The position numbers were made by a program, and so were the translations under genes. Below are positions 12,385-21,251 of a stretch of 33,515 nt of DNA, one piece after another. Below the pieces are notes generated by a model. The model was not told the DNA's origin. It worked only from the letters and a program-made list of their open reading frames with translations, and ran no database searches. The DNA is from a bacterium (lineage in GTDB: Bacteria; UBP6; UBA1177): NCBI GenBank assembly GCA_017963125.1, contig JAGCUA010000055.1:1-33515 (forward strand). Reading direction: 5' to 3'. Every line of letters begins with the position of its first letter. Positions within the stretch are counted from its first letter, which is position 1.

Positions 12385-12698
12385 ATTCTGCATCAGGATT
12401 TTAGTCGCGATTTAAACGGGAGCCGCCGGAAAAACGTCAAGTGATTACAGGACGTTATTCACTTTTTTCAAAAAAATCGGCGTCCGGGTCAGAAAAATCT
12501 GGACTTCATGGAACTAAATAAGAAGGTTTTTTGATAACTGCAAGCGCACTATATATTGATTTTTCAAAAAATTATAATATGGTCACCGCGATTGGAAAAC
12601 GCCGGCGTTACAGCGGCGTCAAATTTGCTGTTTGCGTGAAACGGATATGACATGATCGGTTTCGGTTTTATATATTTAAGAGAGAAAAAATAAACGCC
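12385..12698 (+). other. Gene-free spacer between rpoC terminator and polysaccharide locus
   Basis: These 314 bases hold no convincing ORF on either strand. They contain a candidate pseudoknot at 12433-12468, a TATAAT at 12573-12578 without a good -35 partner, and a perfect 12-bp palindrome AACGCCGGCGTT at 12598-12609. The promoter of the polysaccharide genes is expected here, but I cannot place it confidently. I see no transposase remnant, tRNA fragment or direct-repeat attachment site. Confidence 0.6.
12433..12468 (+). other. Interleaved inverted repeats (possible H-type pseudoknot or alternative hairpins)
   Basis: AACGTC (12433-12438) is complementary to GACGTT (12451-12456). The directly adjoining AAGTGA (12439-12444) is complementary to TCACTT (12459-12464), followed by more T. 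The two pairings interleave in pseudoknot order. The second stem plus its T-run could instead act as a weak terminator. Each stem has only 6 bp, so chance is possible. Confidence 0.3.
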
Positions 12699-13769
12699 AT
12701 GCATATTGTGATGATTGCAAATGATACCAACTTCGCGTGGAATTTACGCAGGGAGGTGCTCGAACAGTTCGTAAGCATGGGGCATTCTGTGGTTTTGGTC
12801 GCTCATATTCTGGAGTTTAAGGATAATTTTGAAAAAATCGGCGTAAAAGTGATCGATGTAAATAACGACAGACACGGAAAAAACCCGTTTTTTGATATCA
12901 AACTGTTTCTGAAATATAAAACGATCCTTAAAAGCGAAAAACCGGACATCGTATTTACTAACAATATAAAGCCCAATGTTTATGCGGGTTTGGCATGCAG
13001 GATGCTTAATATCAAATATGTCGTAAATGTCACGGGATTGGGAACTCCGGTGGAAAATCCCGGAAAACTGCAGAAACTTACGGTTTTTCTGTATAAATTA
13101 GGCATCGCAAAGGTTTCCACGATTTTTTTTCAGAACAAAGAAAATCGAGAGTTTTTTGTTTCGCATGAAATGATCCCCGATAATGCGAAAGTCGTTCTTC
13201 TTCCGGGATCAGGAGTGAATGTGGAATCCCATCCGCTCCTGCCGTGGCCGGAAGGTCCTGTGCATTTTTTGTTCGCTGCCCGTATTTTTAAAGAAAAAGG
13301 GATCGATTATTTTTTGTCGGCGGCAGAAAAATTTGCTTCTGAAAACATAATATTCGATGTCTGCGGTCCTTGTGACGACCCGAAGTATCAGGAAATACTT
13401 AAAAATAACAAATTCGTGGTTTATCACGGTCTTCAGATGGATCTGCTTCCTTTTTATTCCAAGTGCAGCTGTCTCGTAAATCCTTCTTACTACCCTGAAG
13501 GGATGAACAACGTTATTCTGGAGGCTGCTGCGTGCGGACGTCCGGTGATCACATCTGACAGAGCCGGATGCAGGGAAGTCGCGGAAGACGGCGTAACGGG
13601 TTTCGTCGTTCCTATAAAGGACGGTCAGGCTGTTATTGATGCCGTCGGAAAATTTCTTGCAATGACTGCGGACGAACATAAAAAAATGGGCTTGGCCGGA
13701 AGAGCAAAAATCGAAAAAGAGTTTGACAGGCAGTTTGTCGTAAAATACTATTTGGAAGAGATCGCTTGA
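12699..13769 (+). CDS. Glycosyltransferase family 4 (CapM-like)
   Basis: A probable GT-B fold retaining glycosyltransferase that adds a sugar to a lipid-linked oligosaccharide on the cytoplasmic face of the membrane. The 356-aa product has an N-terminal acceptor domain (MHIVMIANDTNFAWNLRREV) and the segment TNNIKPNVYAGLACRMLNIK with VVNVTGLGTPVEN, typical of CapM/PglA-like enzymes of capsule and O-antigen loci. The C-terminal donor domain carries the E-x7-E pair E267/E275 in PSYYPEGMNNVILEAAACG. Donor and acceptor sugars cannot be read from the sequence. The ribosome-binding site is weak. It is the first gene of the polysaccharide run and lies 15 bases before the ATP-grasp gene. Confidence 0.88.
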   Translation: MHIVMIANDTNFAWNLRREVLEQFVSMGHSVVLVAHILEFKDNFEKIGVKVIDVNNDRHGKNPFFDIKLFLKYKTILKSEKPDIVFTNNIKPNVYAGLACRMLNIKYVVNVTGLGTPVENPGKLQKLTVFLYKLGIAKVSTIFFQNKENREFFVSHEMIPDNAKVVLLPGSGVNVESHPLLPWPEGPVHFLFAARIFKEKGIDYFLSAAEKFASENIIFDVCGPCDDPKYQEILKNNKFVVYHGLQMDLLPFYSKCSCLVNPSYYPEGMNNVILEAAACGRPVITSDRAGCREVAEDGVTGFVVPIKDGQAVIDAVGKFLAMTADEHKKMGLAGRAKIEKEFDRQFVVKYYLEEIA

Positions 13770-13784
13770 TCCGGAGATTTTCAC

Positions 13785-14693
13785 TTGTCTGGTTTTGACT
13801 ATAAAAAGCTGCTGAAAAATAAAGAACTTAGACTCAAAATACTTGATTCCCTTAAATTCATTCCTGATCGTATCATGGTAAAAGCTCAATTCAGACTCAC
13901 CATGCATAAAAGTTTGGATCTGAAGAATCCGGAAACATTTAACGAAAAGCTGAACTGGCTTAAATTGTATGATCACAATCCTGATCATATAAAACTGGTC
14001 GACAAATACAGTGTCAGGGAATATGTCTCCAAGGAAATCAAAGAACTCAATCTGATTCCGCTGCTCGGTAAATGGGACAGATATGAAGATATTCCGTTTG
14101 ATTCTTTACCGGACAAATTCGTTTTGAAATGCAATCACGATAGCGGAAGCATAAAGATAATCGAAGATAAAAATCAGATAAACCATGACGAATTGAAAGA
14201 ATTTTTTTCGCTGAGGCTTAAGAACGATCCTTACAGTTACGGCAGGGAATGGCCTTACAAATTCGTCAAACCGTGCATAATTGCTGAACAATATATGTCT
14301 GATAGTGACGGAACTCCGCCGGTAGACTATAAATTTTTCTGTTTTAACGGAAATGTTGACAGTGTAATGCTCTGCACCGGACGCGGAACTTCAGGAAAAC
14401 GTTTTTATTTTTTTGACAGAGACTGGAAGCTGAAAAAGTATAACCGGTCAGCTCAGGATCTGCCCGATGATTTCACAATAGAGAAACCCGAGGGGATCGA
14501 CCGGCTTTTTGATCTGGCTTCAGAACTTTCAAAAGGGGAGGCTTTCGTGAGGATAGATTTCTATTTGATCGAAAAAAAGCCTTACTTCGGGGAGTTTACG
14601 TTCTATCCTGCGGGAGGATTTGACAACAATATTCTTCCATGGGCTGACAAGTATCTGGGAACATTGATAAATTTAGATCTGATTAAACGCTGA
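13785..14693 (+). CDS. TupA-like ATP-grasp protein of polysaccharide biosynthesis (TTG start)
   Basis: The 302-aa product resembles the TupA-like ATP-grasp family, found in polysaccharide loci and named after the teichuronopeptide gene of alkaliphilic Bacillus. Family features are NPETFNEKLNWLKLYD (49-63), the nucleotide-binding strand KFVLKCNHDSGS (111-122), IIAEQYM (165-171), DYKFFCFNG (181-189), and the C-terminal VRIDFY with FGEFTFYPAGG. D258 and E270 are likely metal ligands. ATP-grasp enzymes usually join a carboxylate to an amine through an acyl phosphate, so an amide-forming decoration of the glycan is plausible; the substrate is inferred. The TTG start at 13785 is set by CCGGAG at 13771-13776. 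Its only close relatives by context are the flanking glycosyltransferase and polymerase genes. Confidence 0.8.
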   Translation: MSGFDYKKLLKNKELRLKILDSLKFIPDRIMVKAQFRLTMHKSLDLKNPETFNEKLNWLKLYDHNPDHIKLVDKYSVREYVSKEIKELNLIPLLGKWDRYEDIPFDSLPDKFVLKCNHDSGSIKIIEDKNQINHDELKEFFSLRLKNDPYSYGREWPYKFVKPCIIAEQYMSDSDGTPPVDYKFFCFNGNVDSVMLCTGRGTSGKRFYFFDRDWKLKKYNRSAQDLPDDFTIEKPEGIDRLFDLASELSKGEAFVRIDFYLIEKKPYFGEFTFYPAGGFDNNILPWADKYLGTLINLDLIKR

Positions 14694-14758
14694 TGTCTTC
14701 ATACGGTGCGGCATATCATCAAAAAATGATACTGTGGACTTTCAAGTTTTCCTGACAA

Positions 14759-15823
14759 ATGGCAGTATATTTTTCAGTACTTCTGATCCTTTCTTTTCTT
14801 TTTATTTTTTCATCTGCTGAAAATTGTCAGCCTGTCGTCAGACGGTTGACGTATGTTTGTGCAGCCATAATGCTGACGGCCGTGTCAGGTTTCAGATATA
14901 TGGTCGGAACGGACTACATGCAGTATATGTCTAATTATTACCGGTATTTGACTAATTTTTCTGTTTTTTCGCAGCCCGCTCTTTCGATTGTGGCAAAGAC
15001 TTCCTCCTTTATATACGATGATTATGCCACATGGTTTTTTCTGATGGCAGTGATAACGGTCGTTCCCGTCATCGTGATGATCGTAAAGCGGGATAAAAAT
15101 GTCGAACTCGCCATAATTCTTTATCTTTTGATCGGATGCTGGCATTTTTCTTTCAATATTGTGAAACAGTCTGCGGCGGCTACAGTGCTCTTCTGCGGTT
15201 ATAATTTTTTGAAAGAACGTCAGTTCCGGCAATGGTGCCTGATCTGCCTTCTCGCCGCTACTTTCCATGTTTCCGCCATACTTATGCTGCCCGTCTACTT
15301 TCTGGCAGATAATAAAATAGACAAGAGACGGATAATAATTCTCATATTAGCCGCTTTTATAATCCGTTTTTCCTATGATAAAATGTTCTATATGATAGCT
15401 TTTTTAAAAAGAGGAGAAGGGCTTGTTGACGAATATTCGGCTACGGCCAACCAGTCGGTTAATATTTTCCGTGTTATCGTCAACTGTATGCCTGTCATCG
15501 TTTATTTTGTTTTCCGCAGAGTATACGAGGAGGTCAAAAGCAGCGATTTCTACTGTCTGCTTAATCTGTCGCTTCTGAACGCAGTTCTGAATATTGCGTC
15601 TATGGGCAGCATATACCTGAACCGCATCTGCTGTTATACAAATATATTCAATGTCTTTTTTATTCCGCTGCTGTTTCCTTCTCTGAAGCCGGAATATAAA
15701 AAAATGAAGCCTATGCTGATGACAGCATATATGATAGTGATGTTTCTTTATTTTGTTTTCTGGGCCTATGATTTGTACAAAGGATCGGATACGGTTAATT
15801 ATTATTGGATTTTCGAAAGGTGA
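14759..15823 (+). CDS. EpsG/Wzy-like oligosaccharide repeat-unit polymerase
   Basis: A 354-aa polytopic membrane protein with roughly ten hydrophobic segments, from residues 2-20 through to about 330-340. The FRYMVGTDYMQYMSNYY motif after the second helix is characteristic of EpsG-family proteins (G-x-D-Y-x-x-Y), which occupy the polymerase position in exopolysaccharide and O-antigen clusters. Expected role: joining of undecaprenyl-linked repeat units on the periplasmic face. No clear ribosome-binding site precedes ATG 14759. The 65-base gap upstream holds a small TATCAT/ATGATA hairpin (14714-14731), so the start or translation efficiency is uncertain. It is followed 3 bases later by a GT2 gene. 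Confidence 0.8.
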   Translation: MAVYFSVLLILSFLFIFSSAENCQPVVRRLTYVCAAIMLTAVSGFRYMVGTDYMQYMSNYYRYLTNFSVFSQPALSIVAKTSSFIYDDYATWFFLMAVITVVPVIVMIVKRDKNVELAIILYLLIGCWHFSFNIVKQSAAATVLFCGYNFLKERQFRQWCLICLLAATFHVSAILMLPVYFLADNKIDKRRIIILILAAFIIRFSYDKMFYMIAFLKRGEGLVDEYSATANQSVNIFRVIVNCMPVIVYFVFRRVYEEVKSSDFYCLLNLSLLNAVLNIASMGSIYLNRICCYTNIFNVFFIPLLFPSLKPEYKKMKPMLMTAYMIVMFLYFVFWAYDLYKGSDTVNYYWIFER

Positions 15824-15826
15824 TCT

Positions 15827-16735
15827 ATGAACGGAAACGAAGTTGTTCTGACGGCATACTGCATGGCTTACAATCACGAAAAATATATCGGGAAAACTTT
15901 GGAAGGATTTGTTTCTCAGCGGACTTCATACAAATATAAAGTCATTGTTCATGATGATGCCTCGACAGACGGAACTGCCGGAATTATAAAGAGTTATGCC
16001 GAAAAATATCCCGACATAATAGTTCCCGTTCTGCAGAAAGAAAATCAATATTCAAAACATAAAGATCTGTTCGATATTTTTATAAAACCCATGCTGGAAG
16101 GTAAATATGTCGCCGTTTGCGAAGGTGACGATTACTGGTGTGATCCTGAAAAACTTCAGAAGCAGATAGATTTTATGGAGAGTCATCCCGATTTCAGCGC
16201 ATGTGTCCACAATACTGAAAAAATAAGGGAAGACGGCTCTTCGACGGGCATTTTTTATAATAATGATAAAAGTGACAGAGAGATCCCGGCCGGAGAAATA
16301 ATAAAGCGGGGCTCATGTTTTATACATCTCAATTCGATCGTATGCCGCCGGGAATTCCGTGAAAATAAGCCGGAAGAGTTTTTTATTCCGAAGGCGGGAG
16401 ACTATACTCTCCTGATATATCTGGCTACGGTCGGAAAAATATGGTATATGGCTGACGTTATGTCCAAATACAGGATGTTCTCTCCGGGGTCATGGTCCGA
16501 AAAAATGAAACTCGACAAATCTTTCAGAATGGAACATGCAAGGAGCACAATAACTGCTCTGGAGAAGATGAATGAATATACGAAAGGCCGCTACAGCGAT
16601 TCTTTCGAACAGGTCATAAAATATTCAAAGGCGAGAAACCTCTATTATGAAAAAGGATTTCTGGGGGTTTTGCTGCATCCTGTTTACTGGGATGTTTTTG
16701 TCAGAAAATTAGTTGAAAAAATAGCCGGTCGATAG
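15827..16735 (+). CDS. Glycosyltransferase family 2
   Basis: A 302-aa GT-A fold enzyme. The N-terminal nucleotide-binding part reads VVLTAYCMAYNHEKYIGKTL and contains VHDDASTDGT (D43/D44). The metal/donor motif is CEGDDYWCDPEKLQKQIDFM (98-117), in the form typical of GT2 enzymes from cell-surface polysaccharide loci. No membrane helix is evident, so it is probably a soluble or peripheral cytoplasmic enzyme acting on lipid-linked glycan. Sugar specificity cannot be inferred. It lies 3 bases after the polymerase gene and 15 bases before the flippase gene. Confidence 0.88.
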   Translation: MNGNEVVLTAYCMAYNHEKYIGKTLEGFVSQRTSYKYKVIVHDDASTDGTAGIIKSYAEKYPDIIVPVLQKENQYSKHKDLFDIFIKPMLEGKYVAVCEGDDYWCDPEKLQKQIDFMESHPDFSACVHNTEKIREDGSSTGIFYNNDKSDREIPAGEIIKRGSCFIHLNSIVCRREFRENKPEEFFIPKAGDYTLLIYLATVGKIWYMADVMSKYRMFSPGSWSEKMKLDKSFRMEHARSTITALEKMNEYTKGRYSDSFEQVIKYSKARNLYYEKGFLGVLLHPVYWDVFVRKLVEKIAGR

Positions 16736-16750
16736 ACGGTAACGGAAATC

Positions 16751-18205
16751 ATGAGCAGCGAACTCCGGAACAAAGCATTCTCCAACATGATCTGGCGTTT
16801 TATGGAACGCATCGGAGCGCAGGCGGTAGCATTTGTTATTGAAATAATCCTTGCGCGTCTGATAGCTCCGGAAGCATTCGGTATCGTTGCTCTGGTCGCG
16901 GTTTTCACATCTCTTCTTCAGGTTTTTGTCGACAGCGGTCTTGGAAATGCGCTTATTCAGAAAAAGAATGCGGACGATCTCGATTTTTCGACTGTTTTTT
17001 ATTTCAACATGGCGATGTGCCTTCTCCTTTACGGACTGATGTTCGTCGCGGCTCCTTTTATTGCCGGTTTTTACAATATGCCCGATCTGACTCCGGTGAT
17101 CCGGGTGCTCAGTCTGATGCTGATAGTTTCCGGTGTCAGAAATATCCAGCAGGCTTACGTTTCACGCAATCTGCTCTTCAAAAGATTTTTTTATGCGACT
17201 TTGGGAGGCACGATAGGAGCGGCAATCCTTGGTATTGCTATGGCATATAAAGGTTTCGGCGTATGGGCTATCGTCGCTCAGCAGCTTTTCAGGGCGGCCG
17301 GCGCTGCTGTCATCTTGTGGCTCACGGTAAAGTGGCGTCCGAAACTCATGTTTTCTCTGGAAAGACTGAAAGGACTTTTTTCCTATGGCTGGAAACTGCT
17401 CGTTTCGTCTTTAATAGATACGGGGTACAATAATCTCAGAAATCTGATTATCGGAAAGCTTTATACTTCTGAAGATCTGGCTTTTTACGATAGGGCGAGC
17501 TACTTCCCCCGTTTTATTGTAAGCAACATAAACACTTCGATCGACAGTGTCCTTTTGCCCACGATGTCTGCTGAGCAGGATGACAGACAACGAGTCCGTG
17601 CGATGACGAGACGTGCAATAAAATCAAGCACTTATCTTATGATGCCCTGCATGGTCGGTCTTGCTGTGTGTGCGGAACCGGTGGTGCGTCTTATCCTTAC
17701 GGAAAAATGGCTTCCGTGTGTTCCGTTTTTAAGAATATTCTGCGTAACTTACGCATTTTACCCGATTCATACGGCGAATCTCAACGCGATGAAAGCCCTG
17801 GGAAGGAGCGATCTTTTTTTAAAACTTGAAATAATTAAGAAAATTATCGGTCTTACGGCAGTTGTTTCAACGATGTGGATAAGCGTGATGGCCATGGCAT
17901 ACAGTACTCTTGCTATTTCCGTGACAAGTCAGATAATAAATTCGTGGCCGAACAAAAAATTGCTGAAATACAGTTATTTGGAGCAGCTGGCCGACATGAT
18001 GCCCCAGATCCTGCTTTCACTCGGAATGGGAGCGGTTGTCTACTGCGTCAGTTTTGCGGGTTTGAAGGACATTCTGACGCTTTTGATACAGGTCCCTCTC
18101 GGCGTAGTTTTATATATTGCCGGTTCAAAGTTGTTTAAGATTGACAGTTTTGAATATTTGTTGAGTATGATCCTGGGCTTTTTGAAAGGAAGAAGAAAAG
18201 CATGA
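16751..18205 (+). CDS. Wzx-like polysaccharide flippase (MOP superfamily, WzxC type)
   Basis: A 484-aa integral membrane protein with about 12-14 hydrophobic segments. The N-terminus (LRNKAFSNMIWRFMERIGAQ, then ILARLIAPEAFGIVALVAVF) is the standard opening of WzxC/RfbX-type flippases. The middle holds GVWAIVAQQLFRAAGAAVIL and a short loop with YTSEDLAFYDRASYFPRF. Expected role: moving undecaprenyl-pyrophosphate-linked repeat units across the inner membrane for the polymerase two genes upstream. The presence of both Wzx and Wzy-like proteins argues for a Wzx/Wzy pathway rather than an ABC-transporter pathway. No Wzz length regulator or priming transferase is seen in the window. Confidence 0.9.
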   Translation: MSSELRNKAFSNMIWRFMERIGAQAVAFVIEIILARLIAPEAFGIVALVAVFTSLLQVFVDSGLGNALIQKKNADDLDFSTVFYFNMAMCLLLYGLMFVAAPFIAGFYNMPDLTPVIRVLSLMLIVSGVRNIQQAYVSRNLLFKRFFYATLGGTIGAAILGIAMAYKGFGVWAIVAQQLFRAAGAAVILWLTVKWRPKLMFSLERLKGLFSYGWKLLVSSLIDTGYNNLRNLIIGKLYTSEDLAFYDRASYFPRFIVSNINTSIDSVLLPTMSAEQDDRQRVRAMTRRAIKSSTYLMMPCMVGLAVCAEPVVRLILTEKWLPCVPFLRIFCVTYAFYPIHTANLNAMKALGRSDLFLKLEIIKKIIGLTAVVSTMWISVMAMAYSTLAISVTSQIINSWPNKKLLKYSYLEQLADMMPQILLSLGMGAVVYCVSFAGLKDILTLLIQVPLGVVLYIAGSKLFKIDSFEYLLSMILGFLKGRRKA

Positions 18206-18281
18206 TTATTTGTGAAAATTGCCGGATGTTTCCCGGTTTGTTCACGGAAACAGACAGCTGATAGACTTTCGGAGTTGTGCG

Positions 18282-19244
18282 ATGGTTATAAAAACAATAG
18301 GATTTCCGATCAGTCCAAAGGAAAACGAGAACAGGCGTGCGATAGTTCCTGCGGATATTCAAACTCTTTCTCATCCCGAAAATGTTTTCATCGAAAAAGG
18401 ATTCGGAAATGTTCTCGGCATTCCGGATGACGAATATGCCGCTGCCGGCTGCAAAATATGTTCGCATGAAGAAACTATACGGCAGGATATAGTCTGCGAT
18501 CCTAAAATCGGAGATGCGGATTATCTGGAGAGGATGCATGAAGGACAGACTATTTTCGGTTGGGTCCATGCCACCCAGAACCGCGATATAACCGATAAAA
18601 TCGTCAACAACAAACTTACTGCCTATGCCTGGGAAAAAATGTTCGAGATGGGGCGGCATGTTTTCTGGTTCAATAACGAACTTGCCGGGGAAGCTGCTGT
18701 AATAAACGGTTTCCAGTGTTATGGTCAGCTGCCTTACGGGCTTGAGGTCGCTGTTATCGGTAACGGTAACACTGCCAGAGGCGCATGCAGGGTCCTCAAT
18801 ATGCTCGGAGCTCATGTGATGCAGTACAACCGCCGTCAGGAGGAACTGCTCAGGCAGGAGATCGGCAATTACGATGTAATAGTCAACTGCATTCTTTGGG
18901 ATATCACGAGAAAAGACCATGTGATCTATCGCGAAGATCTGAAAAAAATGAAGAAGAATGCAATGATAATCGATGTGAGCTGCGACAGGAACGGAGGTGT
19001 CGAGACAAGCGTTCCGACTTCGATAGAAAATCCCACATACATTGTTGACGGCATTATGCATTATGCTGTTGACCACACCCCGTCGTTTTTTTACAAAACT
19101 TTTTCGTACAACAATTCAAAGGTTATAGCACCTTATCTGGAGCAGCTTGCCACAGGAAAAACCGGGCGGGTTCTTAAAGGTTGTCTGATTATTCAGAACG
19201 GCATGATCGTTGACCGCGAGATCACGGAACATCAGAACAGATGA
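18282..19244 (+). CDS. N5-(carboxyethyl)ornithine synthase-like opine dehydrogenase
   Basis: The 320-aa product resembles CEOS of the alanine dehydrogenase/transhydrogenase superfamily. CEOS reductively condenses pyruvate with the side-chain amine of ornithine (or lysine) using NADPH. Recognisable features are the opening IGFPISPKENENRRAIVPAD, the segment IFGWVHATQNRDITD (91-105), and the dinucleotide-binding VIGNGNTARGA (158-168). I choose ATG 18282, seven bases after GGAG (18271-18274); the frame extends upstream to 18219 without family similarity. The gene lies between a flippase and a sugar aminotransferase. Carboxyethyl-lysine is a known O-antigen constituent, so a product destined for the polysaccharide is likely but inferred. 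Whether the substrate is ornithine, lysine or another amine is unknown. Confidence 0.82.
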   Translation: MVIKTIGFPISPKENENRRAIVPADIQTLSHPENVFIEKGFGNVLGIPDDEYAAAGCKICSHEETIRQDIVCDPKIGDADYLERMHEGQTIFGWVHATQNRDITDKIVNNKLTAYAWEKMFEMGRHVFWFNNELAGEAAVINGFQCYGQLPYGLEVAVIGNGNTARGACRVLNMLGAHVMQYNRRQEELLRQEIGNYDVIVNCILWDITRKDHVIYREDLKKMKKNAMIIDVSCDRNGGVETSVPTSIENPTYIVDGIMHYAVDHTPSFFYKTFSYNNSKVIAPYLEQLATGKTGRVLKGCLIIQNGMIVDREITEHQNR

Positions 19245-19272
19245 AAACGGCGGTTTTTTGAAGGAGAGCACC

Positions 19273-20379
19273 ATGACGATAAATGTTACCCGTTCCTCGA
19301 TGCCCGATTTTGAGGAATACTGTGCCGAAATAAAAGAGCTTTGGGAGAGCTGCTGGCTAACGAATTCGGGGGCGAAGCACCAGAAATTCCAGGCGGAGCT
19401 TGAAAAGATGCTGGGAGTGCCGCACGTCGCGCTTTTTACAAACGGACATCTTGCGCTTGAAAACATAATCGCGGCTTTTGAGTTCCCGGAAGGGGCTGAA
19501 GTCATTACGACTCCTTTCACGTTCGCTTCGACGACTCATGCGATCGTGCGGAACGGCTTGACTCCTGTTTTCTGTGATGTTGATCCTGAAAACTACACGA
19601 TGGATGCTGATAAGATCGAGGCTCTGATAACCGATAAAACAGTTGCGATCGTGCCGGTCCATGTTTACGGGAATATGTGCGATGTAGAAAAAATCGCCGA
19701 TATCGCGAAAAAACACGGTCTTAAAGTGATCTACGATGCGGCGCATGCTTTCGCGGTGAAATACAAAGGTGTTTCGTCTGCCTGTTTCGGAGACGCTTCG
19801 ATGTTCAGCTTTCATGCGACAAAGGTCTTCAACACGATCGAAGGCGGCGCGGTCTGTTTTTCGGACGATCTGCTTGTTGACAAACTCAACAGCATGAAAA
19901 ATTTCGGCATAACAAGCCCGGAAAGTGTCGGATTTGTGGGCGGAAACGCGAAAATGAGCGAATTTCAGGCGGCTATGGGACTTTGCAATCTGCGCCATCT
20001 TGAAGGAGAGATCGCTAAACGGAAAGCCGTAGTCGAGCGTTATTTCAGCCACCTTGACGGAGTGAAAGGGATAAAACTCTGCAAACCGGACAAATTTATC
20101 ACGCCGAATTACGCATATTTTCCCGTTGTTTTTGACGGTTTCGCGGCTTCAAGAGACGAAATTTTCGCAAAACTTGCCGAAAACGGAATAATCGCGAGAA
20201 AATATTTCTATCCGCTCACAAACACATTCGACTGCTACAAAAATCTTCCGGGTTCTGGCGCGGAAAAAACGCCGGTCGCCGCATATTTCGCCGACAGAGT
20301 GCTGACTCTGCCGCTTTATGCCGGCCTGACCAAAGAAGATGTTGACAGGATCTGCGGAATAGTTTTGGAAAGGAGATAA
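19273..20379 (+). CDS. vioA: DegT/DnrJ/EryC1 sugar aminotransferase, VioA-like
   Basis: A PLP-dependent aminotransferase that probably converts dTDP-4-keto-6-deoxyglucose to dTDP-4-amino-4,6-dideoxyglucose (dTDP-viosamine, Qui4N). The start is ATG 19273, placed by AAGGAG at 19261-19266; upstream ATG codons lie inside the previous gene. The product is 368 aa. PLP features are [24 protein letters not shown] (D155) and the Schiff-base lysine K184 in [16 protein letters not shown]. That last form is shared with VioA-type enzymes. The two genes downstream supply its expected substrate, which supports the assignment. The exact product (4-amino sugar of gluco or galacto form) cannot be fixed without phylogeny. 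Confidence 0.85.
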   Translation: MTINVTRSSMPDFEEYCAEIKELWESCWLTNSGAKHQKFQAELEKMLGVPHVALFTNGHLALENIIAAFEFPEGAEVITTPFTFASTTHAIVRNGLTPVFCDVDPENYTMDADKIEALITDKTVAIVPVHVYGNMCDVEKIADIAKKHGLKVIYDAAHAFAVKYKGVSSACFGDASMFSFHATKVFNTIEGGAVCFSDDLLVDKLNSMKNFGITSPESVGFVGGNAKMSEFQAAMGLCNLRHLEGEIAKRKAVVERYFSHLDGVKGIKLCKPDKFITPNYAYFPVVFDGFAASRDEIFAKLAENGIIARKYFYPLTNTFDCYKNLPGSGAEKTPVAAYFADRVLTLPLYAGLTKEDVDRICGIVLERR

Positions 20380-20381
20380 AA

Positions 20382-21251
20382 ATGAAAGGAATCATTCTTG
20401 CCGGAGGCAAAGGAACAAGGCTTTATCCGATGACAAAGGCTGTTTCGAAGCAGCTTCTGCCGATCTACGACAAGCCGCTTATTTATTATCCTCTTTCGAT
20501 CCTTATGCTTGCCGGGATCCGCGAAGTGCTGATAATTTCGACACCTGAGGATACTCCGCTTTACGAAAGGCTGCTTGGAACAGGCGAAAAACTCGGAATG
20601 AAGTTTGCCTACAAAGTGCAGGATACTCCGCGCGGACTTGCCGATGCCTTTATTCTTGGCGAAGATTTCATCGGGGACGACAGCGTATGCCTTATCCTCG
20701 GCGACAATGTCTTTTACGGCCAGGATATGACAAGAATGCTCAGAAAAGCGATGGAAAACAAGGTAGGAGCGACGATCTTCGGCTATCCGGTGAAGGATGC
20801 GCGCTCTTTCGGTGTGGTCGAATTCGACAAAAACCACAAAGTCGTATCTATTGAGGAAAAACCGGCGCATCCGAAGAGCAACTACGCCGTTCCGGGGCTT
20901 TATTTCTACGATAACCGCGTTGTTGAAATCGCGAAAAACGTTAAACCTTCGGCTCGCGGAGAGATTGAAATCACCGCAGTAAACAACGCATATCTTGAAA
21001 TGGGTGAACTCAATGTCACCCTGCTCGGGCGCGGTATGGCGTGGTTAGATACCGGAACGCCCGCAAACATGCTGAAAGCGGCGGAATTTGTCGAAGCGGT
21101 GCAGGACAGGCAGGGATTTTACGTTTCCTGCATCGAAGAGATCGCATGGAGGCGCGGATTCATAACGACCGAGCAGCTTAAAGAAATAGGAAATGAACTC
21201 AAAATGACCGATTACGGCCAGTATCTGCTTTCAATCGCGGGGGAAAAATAA
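20382..21251 (+). CDS. rfbA: Glucose-1-phosphate thymidylyltransferase
   Basis: RfbA/RmlA makes dTDP-glucose from glucose-1-phosphate and dTTP. The 289-aa length is typical. The nucleotidyltransferase signature is at the N-terminus: [20 protein letters not shown] and [19 protein letters not shown]. Other family stretches are [28 protein letters not shown] and [16 protein letters not shown] at 20371-20375 overlaps the end of the aminotransferase gene, and the start is 2 bases after its stop. The stop overlaps the rfbB start by one base (TAATG). The product feeds rfbB and then the upstream aminotransferase. Confidence 0.97.
   Translation: MKGIILAGGKGTRLYPMTKAVSKQLLPIYDKPLIYYPLSILMLAGIREVLIISTPEDTPLYERLLGTGEKLGMKFAYKVQDTPRGLADAFILGEDFIGDDSVCLILGDNVFYGQDMTRMLRKAMENKVGATIFGYPVKDARSFGVVEFDKNHKVVSIEEKPAHPKSNYAVPGLYFYDNRVVEIAKNVKPSARGEIEITAVNNAYLEMGELNVTLLGRGMAWLDTGTPANMLKAAEFVEAVQDRQGFYVSCIEEIAWRRGFITTEQLKEIGNELKMTDYGQYLLSIAGEK

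Noticed and set aside
12573..12578. TATAAT as promoter of the polysaccharide operon
   Set aside because: No acceptable -35 hexamer at 16-18 bp; the region is AT-rich, so I mention it only in the spacer entry.
14714..14731. TATCAT/ATGATA hairpin before the polymerase gene as a terminator
   Set aside because: Only six AT-rich base pairs and no following T-run.
16822..16829. ops-like GGCGGTAG (RfaH recruitment element)
   Set aside because: It lies within the flippase coding sequence rather than in an operon leader, and no JUMPstart-like flanking sequence is seen; an 8-mer is easily fortuitous.
18219..18281. Upstream extension of the opine synthase gene
   Set aside because: The 21 extra residues have no family similarity, and GGAG at 18271-18274 fits ATG 18282.
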